Shown here in pieces: positions 28,901-36,892 of a stretch of DNA of 64,000 nt; positions within the stretch are counted from its first letter, which is position 1; each line of letters begins with the position of its first letter. Source of the stretch: Caproiciproducens sp. CPB-2 (GTDB lineage Bacteria; Bacillota; Clostridia; Oscillospirales; Acutalibacteraceae); contig NZ_CP142860.1 of the NCBI RefSeq assembly GCF_036287215.1, forward strand, positions 2,914,001-2,978,000. Direction: 5' to 3'. Below the pieces are notes generated by a model that did no database searches, was not told the DNA's origin, and saw only the letters and a program-made list of their open reading frames with translations. The position numbers and the translations under genes were made by a program.

Positions 28901-29497
28901 AAACGCCTTGCGTTGGTCGATCCATGATTTTCCTTTTTTCTGTTCAAAGACGCGGCGGAATTCCTCGGTCTTACCGCTGTGCTCAATATATTTTTCCAGC
29001 ATAGCCACCTTCAGATTTTCACCGTAGAATCCGAGATGGTTGTAGAACATCTTTGCAAAAACCCGCAAAACGGCAGTTTTGTCCTTGTTGATGGAGCCCT
29101 CGATGTCAATGTTGAAAAGGATAGCTTCTGTTGGACCGTGCGTAGCTTTATCGATCAGCATAAAGGTTCCGGGGTCATCGGAAAACTTTTGACGGAACAG
29201 CTCGACCGTAGTGGTATTGCCCACAGGCCGGTTTTCAAGAAGATACGAGAGAATCTTCAGAAAGTGAGATTTACCACTTCCAAAAAAGCCGGAAATCCAA
29301 ACGCCCATATCGAAGGTCGGTGTATTAAAAGCGTCATCGTAATAATTGAAGAAGGTAATGAAGTGCTTTTTCAGTTCTTTTGTAATGACATACTCATGCA
29401 CCTCTTGTTCGACGACGTTAGCAGCATCCTGATCAACCTTGATAACGCCGTTTATCGGACGGTTGATGTTGTCTTGAAACATATCGCGGATCATCAT
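25970..29497 (-). CDS. brxC: BREX P-loop protein BrxC
   Basis: This is a 1175-residue ATPase. Walker A (GFFGSGKSHFLK) is near residues 69-80 and a Walker B-like LLFMVDEVGQYVG near 254-266. A long helical middle follows, and then a C-terminal linker rich in Pro and Ala (PAPTPAPTPAGKPAPKK) before the last 55 residues. Length and sequence match BrxC/PglY of type 1 BREX, which couples ATP hydrolysis to recognition of unmodified DNA. It starts 14 bases after brxB. Confidence 0.95.
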   Translation of the reverse strand: MMIRDMFQDNINRPINGVIKVDQDAANVVEQEVHEYVITKELKKHFITFFNYYDDAFNTPTFDMGVWISGFFGSGKSHFLKILSYLLENRPVGNTTTVELFRQKFSDDPGTFMLIDKATHGPTEAILFNIDIEGSINKDKTAVLRVFAKMFYNHLGFYGENLKVAMLEKYIEHSGKTEEFRRVFEQKKGKSWIDQRKAFAFNGKYIIPTLMEVMDMSEEDARNWFNDKTSVEFSIARLVEDIKEYTDSKPKNFRLLFMVDEVGQYVGTDTDMLLNLQSLTEKIGSECGGKVWVVCTGQEAIDEIIKVRSDEFSRIQARFKTRLSLSSSSVDEVIQKRILKKKTEVAPRLETLYNENDSVLRNLFSFSDSRLDIKGFSGAAEFATDYPFVPYQFIIIQKVFAEIRKHGNSGKHLSGGERSMLSGFQECAQKVQECDEYTLVPFFRFYDTVHTFLDGSIRRVIERCQRAADSDAGIEQYDVDVLKLLYLIRYVDDIPANLDNIIILMADDIRTDKITLRAAVSASLDRLHSQNYIGRTGDTYNFLTDEEQDIQREVKNTPVDTSSIVERIAQMIYGDIYTTKKFRFGKYDFDFDKMVDGVIVGAATGGMRLRFLTVATDAVDKSELRLMSESSGQAIVVLGETDYYEALESAMKIRKYVKQRNVAQLPKSVQDIIRDQQDEATAYEQTAMEELRKAIDSAESYVDGERLTFKGGDTKAKIDSALEYLVSHVYSGLDLIEENAESDEDIVKILTGQVQQTMGVPKNSGAAAKIEEHLEMQFRKNLPTSMADIQSRYQAIPYGWKEIDIAAVMAQLIYDQKVTVKYAGTTIQPNNPKLPDMLRKKSEIGKTIVSTRQIVTAAKMKAVKEFLRSYFDVMDVPADEDGLIAFIIDRFTKQKEHDAELEKRYEGHKYPDHALVQNAITLIDDVLSQQKDNIALIDRVLKKADDLLDNKDDMAQVEGFFKNQVTVFDSAVKLERDLANELDYLSKEPEANTALNQIRLFIVVNVGDSKYVYKRIPELNDLMRTVHEGHDRLLAAKRDELVEIVRQCMEAIHRAAGSNPDCKTVITTADTFYDQRKQRIKELQSLALLDGLVPSMLEQKDEACSKLEILNKPAPTPAPTPAGKPAPKKIIRAYNRQIVFPAKQLESEADIDDYVEKMRAQLKALMKNCDGIKLN

Positions 29498-29511
29498 AGT
29501 GCTTGTCCTCC

Positions 29512-30072
29512 TTATATGACATTGAATGCCCGGTAATACGGGTTCGGCGTAAGCCGGTCAAACAGCTTCATGTAATTCCCGTCATAGGCTCCCGGATACA
29601 TAACAAGAATTGGAATATCGGAATAATACGGCTGCAACGCTTCCAGCATTTTATGAACTCTCATAAATGGAAAAACATCTCCAACTCCAGTCAGAAGCAA
29701 AACATCGCCTTTCTTACAGGAGCCCTTTTCCTGAATCTTTTCTATAAACTCCGATTCGCTGATCGCCGAATGAAGCTGGTCAAGCAGAAAGACGCTTCCG
29801 TCGGTATTTTCCATCTCAGGAATCGTGTCCAGAATGTCCATATCAGAGCAGATGCCGAGGAACGTCTCATAAAGGTTGCATTCGATCAGGTGGCAGCCCA
29901 GCGTCTGATCCGTCGTAATCTGTTCAATAAAGTGCCTTGCAATCATTTCTTCCGCTGCTTCATAGCAGAAAATGCGGATATTAACCTCGTTGCTCAAGCC
30001 TTTCCCTTCAAGAAAATCTTGATCCTGCACGAGTTTCCGCAGCTTGTCTAATCGCTCTTTAATATTGCTCAT
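29512..30072 (-). CDS. brxB: BREX protein BrxB (DUF1788)
   Basis: This is a 186-residue protein of the DUF1788 family. Recognisable are LIECNLYETFLGICSDMDIL, then GDVLLLTGVGDVFPFMRVHKML and ILVMYPGAYDG near the C-terminus. BrxB is an essential small core protein of BREX that associates with PglZ. Its enzymatic role is not established. Spacing to brxA is 17 bases and to brxC 14 bases. Confidence 0.93.
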   Translation of the reverse strand: MSNIKERLDKLRKLVQDQDFLEGKGLSNEVNIRIFCYEAAEEMIARHFIEQITTDQTLGCHLIECNLYETFLGICSDMDILDTIPEMENTDGSVFLLDQLHSAISESEFIEKIQEKGSCKKGDVLLLTGVGDVFPFMRVHKMLEALQPYYSDIPILVMYPGAYDGNYMKLFDRLTPNPYYRAFNVI

Positions 30073-30089
30073 AAGGTTGCATCTCTCCC

Positions 30090-30701
30090 TTAGTTAAAAC
30101 AATTAAAAGCAGGCAGCGCTAATTCATCGCCGTTGCTTCGGATTTCGTTTTCCAGCATCTGGTTTAACCATACCGGATTGATGTGGTTCGCCTTTATGCT
30201 GTCAAGATACTCATTTTCAACGAGGATTTTAACAAGCACCTGCTTGATCTTGGCTACAGTCGAAGCACTCCACGCCGCCACCGAATCATCCTGCTCCTGA
30301 AGCCGCATGAAAAATGTATTCAAATCTATTTTACCAAAGGATGTGTCCATTAAACGGTACTTTTCACCGATGACCGTGACCATGAAGTCCCAAACAAGAC
30401 GGCGTTGTTTCATAATTGCATACAGACAGATTTGCTTTGCAACTTCGGAAGGCTGTGTTGCCAGCGCCTGCGTTAAAGAACTGTTTTTCATTGCGTGGAT
30501 ACGGGCAATACAAGTCCTCGCCATACCCTTAACAGATTTCTCAGTAGGATATTGGAAGAGATTTTCACACTCTATTTTTTGAATTGTTTCTCCGTCGCTC
30601 ATGCCTTCAGACATGAGCTTCGCAGTAGTTCTCATTTCATAAAAGAGGAATTGCTCTCGCGTGAGTGAGCCTGATCCGTTATACGGCGAATCCAACTTCA
30701 T
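30090..30701 (-). CDS. brxA: BREX protein BrxA (DUF1819)
   Basis: This is a 203-residue protein of the DUF1819 family. It has the typical TREQFLFYEMRTTAKLMSEG opening, and the ELFLYA-like repeat of helices includes KQICLYAIMKQRRLVWDFM. BrxA is a DNA-binding winged-helix protein that is part of the type 1 core. Its start overlaps the stop of the helix-turn-helix gene by four bases, so regulator and operon are translationally coupled. Confidence 0.93.
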   Translation of the reverse strand: MKLDSPYNGSGSLTREQFLFYEMRTTAKLMSEGMSDGETIQKIECENLFQYPTEKSVKGMARTCIARIHAMKNSSLTQALATQPSEVAKQICLYAIMKQRRLVWDFMVTVIGEKYRLMDTSFGKIDLNTFFMRLQEQDDSVAAWSASTVAKIKQVLVKILVENEYLDSIKANHINPVWLNQMLENEIRSNGDELALPAFNCFN

Positions 30702-30934
30702 TGTTCCTGAACCTCCTCACCCTTTTGAGAAGGCTCAGGAAGAATCTCTGCAATATCATCGAATGAGCAGTTCATCTTTCTGCAAATCCGCACAATCACA
30801 TCCATGGAAACCGTTTCATTGCGCGACAGTTTTGCAAGGGTATTTGCACTGATTCCAACCTTCTTGGCAAACTCAGTTTTCTTAAGTCCCTTATCGATTA
30901 ACATTTTGAATAGATTGTTGTAGCATACGTCCAT
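30698..30934 (-). CDS. XRE-type helix-turn-helix regulator of the BREX operon
   Basis: This is a 78-residue Cro/C1-type protein. The ATG at 30934 has GGAGGG seven bases ahead. The ATG at 30949 is itself part of that site (ATGGAGG) and is not used. Residues 16-55 form the helix-turn-helix (LKKTEFAKKVGISANTLAKL, then SMDVIVRICRKMNCSFDDI). It is the first gene of the BREX operon, overlaps brxA, and probably controls its own promoter (30985-31013). Confidence 0.85.
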   Translation of the reverse strand: MDVCYNNLFKMLIDKGLKKTEFAKKVGISANTLAKLSRNETVSMDVIVRICRKMNCSFDDIAEILPEPSQKGEEVQEQ

Positions 30935-30984
30935 CTCGATGCCCTCCATGTCACAGGTTTAGAAGCAGTGGTAGAAATATTTAT

Positions 30985-31013
30985 ATTATAACACATAAAA
31001 ACGAGTAGACGAG
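30985..31013 (-). promoter_or_regulatory. Probable BREX operon promoter with tandem operator repeats
   Basis: A perfect -10 hexamer TATAAT reads on the minus strand at 30990-30985, about 50 bases before the regulator start. The -35 zone has no good TTGACA. Instead it holds two copies of ACGAG (31001-31005 and 31009-31013, plus-strand reading) in direct repeat with a TAG spacer. A weak -35 covered by repeats suits a site bound by the helix-turn-helix protein. No transcription data support it. Confidence 0.55.
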
Positions 31014-31294
31014 CAACTTATCTTTTTGTTTGCAAATATTTATTTTTTAAAAGATGACTTTTTCGTGCTTTAGGGCCGAAGCGTCTCACAATCATAGAAA
31101 CCATACTTCGGTTTAGTGTTGAAAGTGCTAAACGAACTTAGCATACAATACCTGTGTTTAGGTGGTTTGTTCTTTCTCTGCCTATAATCGTTTCCTTCAG
31201 GTTGGTCCTTCAAGGGGGGCCATCGTGAACCGCTCCTCGGTCCAGAGAATGGCGATAAAGACCCCCTGGCGGAAGGACATGTTTTTTCACTGTT
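31014..31294. other. Gene-free region between BREX and the conjugation module
   Basis: I see no convincing gene here. The part next to BREX is AT-rich. An inverted repeat with arms around TTCGGTTTAG (31107-31116) and CTAAACGAA (31128-31136) could form a hairpin or an operator. Near 31200-31280 a 27-codon minus-strand frame (MSFRQGVFIAILWTEERFTM...) has no good ribosome binding site. I find no clear attachment site, although this is the seam between cargo and transfer genes. Confidence 0.4.
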
Positions 31295-31561
31295 TTACGG
31301 CTTGATCTTTTGTACTGAATACAAATTGGAGCTGTTGCTGCCGTTCTCACGGTAGCACGGCTCCTTTTTTATGAAGCCGCGCATGGTGAGATCGCCCAAC
31401 GCCCGCTTGACCGTGCTGCGAGAGAGATGCAGGTCTTTGGCGATGGTGTTGATACCGGGCCAGCAAGTGCCGCTCCGGTTCGCTCGGTCTTTCAGGTACA
31501 TGTAGACCGCCTTCGCGCGGTGCGGGATGTCCTCAGCGTAAATGGTTCCGAAATAACTCAT
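31295..31561 (-). CDS. HTH_36-type helix-turn-helix protein
   Basis: This is an 88-residue protein with a replication-initiator-like winged helix (HTH_36). The segments AKAVYMYLKDRANRSGTCWP, then TIAKDLHLSRSTVKRALGDL and GFIKKEPCYRENGSNSSNLY match the family. The start overlaps the stop of the VirD4/TraG gene (ATGA). Such small proteins are common at this end of Firmicutes ICE transfer modules. It may regulate transfer or cargo, which is inference. Confidence 0.8.
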   Translation of the reverse strand: MSYFGTIYAEDIPHRAKAVYMYLKDRANRSGTCWPGINTIAKDLHLSRSTVKRALGDLTMRGFIKKEPCYRENGSNSSNLYSVQKIKP

Positions 31562-33387
31562 ACCTTATCCTCCTGCGACTGTGACCTCTGTCTCTGACGC
31601 GCTTTTGAATCCCGGAGGCTGTAGTTGGACTGCTGCTGGCTCATGCTGGCCTGCGTGCGCTTGTCGGAGACAGGCACATTCTCAACGGCTTTGTCAGAAT
31701 GGTAGCGCGTCACGATTCGCCGCTCCAGTTCGTCCTTGTCAGCGTAGGCCACCTTGCGCTCCGCCTTCTCCGGAACCTCGTACACATTATCAAAGGTGAT
31801 ACCCCAGTCGAGGAATAGCCGCAGGCGCGTCTGCATGGGATGGGTCCCGGTTTTCATCACGATGAACTGTCCCTTCGGCAGGCTCTTGAGTTCGTCCGGC
31901 ATCATCAAGGGACGCTCCATCATCTGAAGGGACTGGCTGGGATCATTCTTGCTGCGGCTAATACTGCCGCTCATGACGGTGCGGCTGCCCAGCGCCTTCG
32001 AGAGCACCTCGGCGGTCTGGCTGTTGGGCGCGAAGCCGCCGAAGATCGTGCATTGACAGTTGTCGACGATGATCTCCGAGCCCTCCTTGCCGTAGTTTTT
32101 CTGGAGCTGCCCGAAGCTCTGTATGATCGGCACCATGAGCAGGCGGCGGGAACGGGAGGCGGAGAAGATAAGCTGCAGGGATTCGATAGTCGGGATGGTG
32201 CCCAACTCGTCGCAGTAGAACACCACGCGGTTCGGCAGCTTCCCGCCATGCTCGTCGGCTACCGAAAGAATCTCCCTGTAGAGTTGTTGGATCATGAGGG
32301 ACACCATGAAGTATTTCGTCAGGTCTTCTTCCGGCAGTACGATAAAGATGGCGCTCTTGGTATTGCAGAACTTCTCTGCGTCGATGGCGGTATCGAAGCA
32401 GAGGATCTGCTCCATCTCGCTATCGAGGAAGGCGTTCAGGCGCGACAGCACCGTACTCATGACGGAGGCCATCGCCTGATCGGAAGAATTGAGCGCCGCG
32501 CCGGCAAACCATTTTGCCTTGTGGTCGGGAGGGAGCTTCGCCATCAGAAGCTGGAACTGGCTTTTGCCTCTGACATTTGACGGCTCCAAAAGCTCCTGCA
32601 CCATTTTGAACACGGAGATGATGTGACGGCGTTCCTCCGGGTGCTCGTCGTCGGGCGGCAGGAACTCCGCCAGAAGCAGGATCACCGAGGTCAGCAGACC
32701 TTCCGCCGCGTCATAGAAGAAGGCGTTTTGTCCGTAGTTGGCGCTGTCGCCGGAGGAGTTAATAATGGTCTTAGAGATGATTTTGGCATATTTCTCCGCC
32801 TTGGCTTTGGCGGCAAGGTTGCGCTCATCCTTGCGATATTCGTCCATGTATTTGTTGACGAGATGCAGAAGGTTGTTTCCGTCCGAGCGGGTGGGATTGC
32901 GCAGATCAATGACGGAGATATTGTAGCCGTAGTAGTCCCGTGCCACGGCTCCGTAGTTGCGGAACAGGTCGCCCTTGGTGTCGGTGCAGAGAAAGCTCAT
33001 GCCGGTGGCGCAGGCGTATTCCAGGTTGGGATAGAGGAAGAATGCAGTCTTGCCAACTCCGGACGCGCCGATCATCAACGTGTGGACGTCGTCGGTGTCC
33101 ACCAGCGCCGTGACCTCGTTCTTCCTGCCGACGCTGCCGAGGATGATGCCCTGTTCCTTCGGCTGCTCTTCTCCCTTGCGCCACATCTTTGGGCGAAACG
33201 GGATGCGCTTGTAGGTGCGCTCAATTTCCTTTTTTGTGGCGAACCGTGCGGTGCCGTGCTGACCGTCGCCCACCGTGCGGCTCTTGATGCCGTTGAGAGT
33301 ATAATAATGTGCCAGCAGCGACAGTCCGCCGATGACGGCGAACATGATCGCGCCTGCGGCAATCAGGATATAGATTTTGTCCTGCAT
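31558..33387 (-). CDS. VirD4/TraG-type conjugative coupling protein
   Basis: This is a 609-residue ATPase. Two N-terminal hydrophobic stretches (about 5-28) anchor it in the membrane. Walker A GASGVGKT is near 106-113, followed by SFLCTDTKGDLFRNYG. Walker B VVFYCDELGTIPTI is near 387-400 and FGGFAPNSQTAEVLSKALG follows. The C-terminal 60 residues are polar and Gln/Ser-rich. It brings the relaxase-DNA complex to the type IV secretion channel. It is four bases downstream of the Toprim gene. Confidence 0.95.
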   Translation of the reverse strand: MQDKIYILIAAGAIMFAVIGGLSLLAHYYTLNGIKSRTVGDGQHGTARFATKKEIERTYKRIPFRPKMWRKGEEQPKEQGIILGSVGRKNEVTALVDTDDVHTLMIGASGVGKTAFFLYPNLEYACATGMSFLCTDTKGDLFRNYGAVARDYYGYNISVIDLRNPTRSDGNNLLHLVNKYMDEYRKDERNLAAKAKAEKYAKIISKTIINSSGDSANYGQNAFFYDAAEGLLTSVILLLAEFLPPDDEHPEERRHIISVFKMVQELLEPSNVRGKSQFQLLMAKLPPDHKAKWFAGAALNSSDQAMASVMSTVLSRLNAFLDSEMEQILCFDTAIDAEKFCNTKSAIFIVLPEEDLTKYFMVSLMIQQLYREILSVADEHGGKLPNRVVFYCDELGTIPTIESLQLIFSASRSRRLLMVPIIQSFGQLQKNYGKEGSEIIVDNCQCTIFGGFAPNSQTAEVLSKALGSRTVMSGSISRSKNDPSQSLQMMERPLMMPDELKSLPKGQFIVMKTGTHPMQTRLRLFLDWGITFDNVYEVPEKAERKVAYADKDELERRIVTRYHSDKAVENVPVSDKRTQASMSQQQSNYSLRDSKARQRQRSQSQEDKV

Positions 33388-33391
33388 GATC

Positions 33392-34351
33392 TCACTCCAT
33401 TTCCATAGTCATTTTTTCTTCCGTCTCACAGGCACGCACCAGCTCATCGTTCCAGTCCTTTTCTTCGGAGCGGTCGATCCGGATGTTTTCATAGCCGTAT
33501 TCAGAGAGAATTCCCGTCAGCCGCTTTGACGCTTTGACGCCGGCGTTGTCGTTGTCAAGACACAGAACGATTTCGCCGAGCAGCGTATATTGCTCCAGCA
33601 TCCAGAGCATGGCATGCTCGGAGGTTCCGCAGAGGGACACATAGCTGTGCTTCCGCCAGTCCTCCTGATGAAGGCTGATGTACGACAGAAGATCGATGGG
33701 CGCTTCAAACACATAGAGCTGATCGGATACGCCGACCCAGTGGAAGCTGTACCTCGGATCACTGCTCTCAATGTTGCCGCGATAGCTTTTTCCGGAGGTA
33801 TAGATGCTCCGCTTGTGCCCGTGACGGGCAACGCCGTGTTCATCATTTCCGACGAACACGGCGTTGTGGTAGATCTTCGTTTTATCTGCGGATGGCTCCG
33901 CGCTCTCAAAGATGAGTCCGGCGCGGGCGAACTCTGTCAGCACATCCCGGTTGATGCAGCGGCTCTGCAGGAGGTAGGCGTAGACCCGCCGCATATCCGT
34001 GTGCGCGGGCGGGAGTGCGAAAGGTTTCCGCTGCTCTGCGGGTTCTTTCCTCGCCGGGAGATACCCGATCCCACTCTCCCCGCCGAGAAGTGCGGTCACT
34101 GCGTCAGGGAAAGACAGACCATAGAACTTCTGAACAAAATCGATGGCAAGACCGCCCTGCTCTGTGGCGTGATCGAACCACTGGTTGCCCCGGACGGTGA
34201 CGCTGTGATCCGAGGCGAGGCGCTTGTCCCGTCCGGAGGGAAGAAGCTTTTCACCCCGCCTGCGGAGAAACTCCGGCAGGTCGACGGAGTTGGCCCGGCG
34301 CTTTTGTTCCTCGGTAAAATGAATATACTGTGCGATGATACTCGCCTCCAA
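33392..34351 (-). CDS. DUF3991 and Toprim domain protein (primase-like)
   Basis: This is a 319-residue protein. Residues about 20-80 resemble the primase zinc-finger region but without a full set of cysteines (LPSGRDKRLASDHSVTVRGN). A DUF3991 segment follows, with VYAYLLQSRCINRDVLTEF. The Toprim part has YVSLCGTSEHAMLWML and then LCLDNDNAGVKASKRL near 263-278, with the DxD metal site. In ICEs this protein accompanies the MobP relaxase and may help priming of the transferred strand. It lies between relaxase and coupling protein with gaps of two to four bases. Confidence 0.85.
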   Translation of the reverse strand: MEASIIAQYIHFTEEQKRRANSVDLPEFLRRRGEKLLPSGRDKRLASDHSVTVRGNQWFDHATEQGGLAIDFVQKFYGLSFPDAVTALLGGESGIGYLPARKEPAEQRKPFALPPAHTDMRRVYAYLLQSRCINRDVLTEFARAGLIFESAEPSADKTKIYHNAVFVGNDEHGVARHGHKRSIYTSGKSYRGNIESSDPRYSFHWVGVSDQLYVFEAPIDLLSYISLHQEDWRKHSYVSLCGTSEHAMLWMLEQYTLLGEIVLCLDNDNAGVKASKRLTGILSEYGYENIRIDRSEEKDWNDELVRACETEEKMTMEME

Positions 34352-34353
34352 TC

Positions 34354-36087
34354 TCAGTAGGGAATGATGTAGTCCTGCCGCTGCTCCTGATCGTCCTCCT
34401 TGTGACCCTGGGCAATCTTCTTCTCCTTCATCTTTCTGCGGAGCTTCTTGTCGATGCCATAACCAACGCCTCCTCGCTGCGGCGGCGTACTATTCTGAAA
34501 GACTCGGCTCATGTGATGGAGCAGTCTGGTGGCGGAAAGAAAAACAGACGGGTTCTGTGCAGCCACCGCCCAATGCTCTGTGTAGAACTGCGCATACGTG
34601 TTGTCCTGTTCCGCTGACTGGGTAAACCACCTCAGAGCGGCTTTCTTGTCCTGCGGTACATCTTCGCCGACGAGATACAGCTTGCCGAGCGTATACATGG
34701 CGTTTGCATTTCCCGATTCTGCCGCGTCGGTGAAATACCGAACCGCCTCCGGGATGTCTTTCCTCACGATATCCCCTTGAAGGAGCAGTTTGCCGAAGGC
34801 ATATTCCGCATCTTGGTTTCCACTGTTGGCGAGCCGAAGCAGCATCGCCGCCGCATCACGAACCGCATCCGGCGTTGACTCGCGCGCGTGAATAATTTTG
34901 ACCAGCTTCCGTACATTCTCTGGGGCTTTTTGCTTGTCCGATGGGGCTTCCTCGAAGGTGGACTCGTGGCCGAGCAGCTTTGCTGCTTCCGTGACAACCA
35001 TATTGCTGATGGGCTTGAATTCCTTCTGCCGCGAAAGCGGCGGCAGTTCCGGCATCTCGTCCTGATAGGTGCTGACGATATCCGTGCGGATGTCATACCA
35101 GAGCCGGTAGGCTTCCGCTACGCGCGCGTCCCGCGCCAGTTCGTCCACGATCTCATCCACCATGGCCCTGACCGGTGCCTGCAGATAGCCATACTGCATC
35201 TTACCCTTGTGTGCGGACAGCTTTGCGGCGAGTTGCCCCGTCAGCTTCTCGATGCGCTCGCTTCGGATCGTGCCGCTCGCCATCTGCGCGATGAGCTCCT
35301 GATACAGCTTTCGCGCGTTTGTCTTGAGCGCGTCGCGGCGCTGGGTGTCGGCAGCATACAGCTCCCGGAGCTGCTCCGGGAAGATATTCTGTGCCAGCGA
35401 GGATTTGATCTGCGTGATGCCATGCTCGGTGAGGAAACCTTCGGTCGGATCGGTGGAATAAATGATCATATGGATATGCGGATGGTGGCTCTTGTCGTGG
35501 AAGGCCGCGTACCAGCGCAGATGCTCGGGCCTTATCTTGTATCCCTTCGCAAGCTCGGCGGTGCAGGAGCAGAGCATGGCGCGCCAGCTCTCCGGCGACT
35601 CGAAGCCCATAGCGTGTGCGTCCTCGCGCCGCAGCGAAATCACCGGCGTCCATACAACGCCGGGATGCTCCGCGATCTCCTTCTGCACCTGGGAGATTAC
35701 CAGCTTTTTACCCGTACCGTCGAAGAGGCCGTTGGCATCCAGCTTGGCAACGCCGGGGCGCATACCGATGTAGTCCACATAGTTTTCACGTTTGCCGATC
35801 TGATTGAGATTCTGTTCCAGCGCGGTCTGGATAAAGTCCGAAGCGTTTTCCCGCGTCGGTCGGGCGAGGTAATCCTCATACTCGAACCGCTTTTTCGCTG
35901 AAGGAAAATCTTTGACCAGCTGGCGGATGAGCCGGTCCTGCTTTTCCGTCGCCGGTTTCAGCCTGTCGGCATCCACTACCGGCGCGACGCCCTCTCGGGT
36001 TGCGATGTAGCGGATGAGATACGAGAGGTGCGCCGCGCTGCTGTGCCCGCTTTTAAAATGCGGTGAGATGAAAATAATGCGCGGCAT
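34354..36087 (-). CDS. MobP-type relaxase with C-terminal Sel1 repeats
   Basis: This is a 577-residue protein. The N-terminus MPRIIFISPHFKSG, then SYLIRYIATREGV, is typical of MobP3-like relaxases. The HUH metal site is SHHPHIHMIIYST near residues 198-210. It nicks oriT and leads the strand into the recipient. From about residue 410, two Sel1-like helical repeats follow: AEYAFGKLLLQGD and AMYTLGKLYLVGEDVPQDKK. These are protein-interaction repeats. Three bases separate it from the accessory protein upstream. Confidence 0.9.
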   Translation of the reverse strand: MPRIIFISPHFKSGHSSAAHLSYLIRYIATREGVAPVVDADRLKPATEKQDRLIRQLVKDFPSAKKRFEYEDYLARPTRENASDFIQTALEQNLNQIGKRENYVDYIGMRPGVAKLDANGLFDGTGKKLVISQVQKEIAEHPGVVWTPVISLRREDAHAMGFESPESWRAMLCSCTAELAKGYKIRPEHLRWYAAFHDKSHHPHIHMIIYSTDPTEGFLTEHGITQIKSSLAQNIFPEQLRELYAADTQRRDALKTNARKLYQELIAQMASGTIRSERIEKLTGQLAAKLSAHKGKMQYGYLQAPVRAMVDEIVDELARDARVAEAYRLWYDIRTDIVSTYQDEMPELPPLSRQKEFKPISNMVVTEAAKLLGHESTFEEAPSDKQKAPENVRKLVKIIHARESTPDAVRDAAAMLLRLANSGNQDAEYAFGKLLLQGDIVRKDIPEAVRYFTDAAESGNANAMYTLGKLYLVGEDVPQDKKAALRWFTQSAEQDNTYAQFYTEHWAVAAQNPSVFLSATRLLHHMSRVFQNSTPPQRGGVGYGIDKKLRRKMKEKKIAQGHKEDDQEQRQDYIIPY

Positions 36088-36089
36088 TA

Positions 36090-36530
36090 TTACTCATCCT
36101 CCCCGGTGAGCAGATCGAGACTGTACTCCAGCGGGCACGGATCGGCGTAGACTTTCTCATAGGTGAGCCTGTCGCCGAGCTGTTTGACTTCGCCCACCGC
36201 CTTGCCATGTACATATTTCAACTGTTCAGGACTGACCTTGAACATACCCGCGATGATATTCCATGTTTTCGCTTCCTCCACCGAGAGGCGAAAGAGATTG
36301 CGGTTGACATGCGCGCCGAAGCTGTCCAGTGTGCCGTGAAGTACCTGCGATAAAACCGGTGCAAGATATTCCGACGCATCCTTTGTATTGAGATACCCGG
36401 CGTAGAACCGCAGGGCGTTTTCAGTGAACTCATTGAGCGACTGGCAGTTGTCTTTCGGCATCGCCTCTCTGACAATGCGTTCCGTATCTGCCCCAAGCCG
36501 AACGGTATATCTGTATTTTTCTTCTGACAT
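36090..36530 (-). CDS. Relaxosome accessory protein (MobC-like role)
   Basis: This is a 146-residue protein. The N-terminus RYTVRLGADTERIVREAM, then SLNEFTENALRFYAGYL, resembles a ribbon-helix-helix DNA-binding domain. The rest is helical with a conserved LYSLDLLTG-like end. Directly upstream of the relaxase and next to the candidate oriT, it is in the place of a MobC-type accessory protein that binds oriT and loads the relaxase. The role is inferred from fold and position. Confidence 0.7.
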   Translation of the reverse strand: MSEEKYRYTVRLGADTERIVREAMPKDNCQSLNEFTENALRFYAGYLNTKDASEYLAPVLSQVLHGTLDSFGAHVNRNLFRLSVEEAKTWNIIAGMFKVSPEQLKYVHGKAVGEVKQLGDRLTYEKVYADPCPLEYSLDLLTGEDE

Positions 36531-36892
36531 ATTTTCCTCCTGAAACCGGGTGTAGTGATGGCTTTAGTGCATGGGGAAAGCCTGACGCAACGCAGGTTTA
36601 CGGGGCGGCATAGTGCGAAATGCGGTGCAAACTCTCAAATCTGGTGCGTCTGGCCGCTCTTTTCAACACCACGCAAAGCCCTGTAAAACTGCGCCCCGGC
36701 CCGCTCTGCGGGACGGTGTGACAGGCGGTGATGATGTCACCGCTTTATCCTGTACTAAAATCGTGAGCTTGAGCCCGCTCCCGAATCTCCCTAACACAGC
36801 CCCAACAGGGTGGTCAAGCCCTGCCGGGGGTATCCTTTCTCGCCACCCTGTCCAAAAGCCGCTCACAGGGCGACACAGGCGGCAACGTGCGG
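36531..36892. other. Gene-free region with candidate oriT
   Basis: This 362-base gap between the relaxosome gene and the DUF6103 gene has no convincing gene. It holds an inverted repeat, ACAGGGTGG at 36805-36813 and CCACCCTGT at 36843-36851, with 29 bases between the arms that include a GC-rich tract (CCCTGCCGGGGGTATCC). A second small hairpin (CCCGC-TCT-GCGGG) is at 36700-36712. An inverted repeat beside a GC-rich nick-like site next to relaxase genes is how MobP-type origins of transfer look. The exact nick site is not identified. Confidence 0.5.

Noticed and set aside
31840..33408. Long open frames on the plus strand opposite the coupling protein gene
   Set aside because: They are shadows of a GC-rich gene: no ribosome binding site and no recognisable protein pattern, while the minus frame has clear Walker motifs.
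34888..35901. 337-codon plus-strand frame opposite the relaxase
   Set aside because: Antisense shadow. The minus strand carries the HUH relaxase motifs over the same bases.
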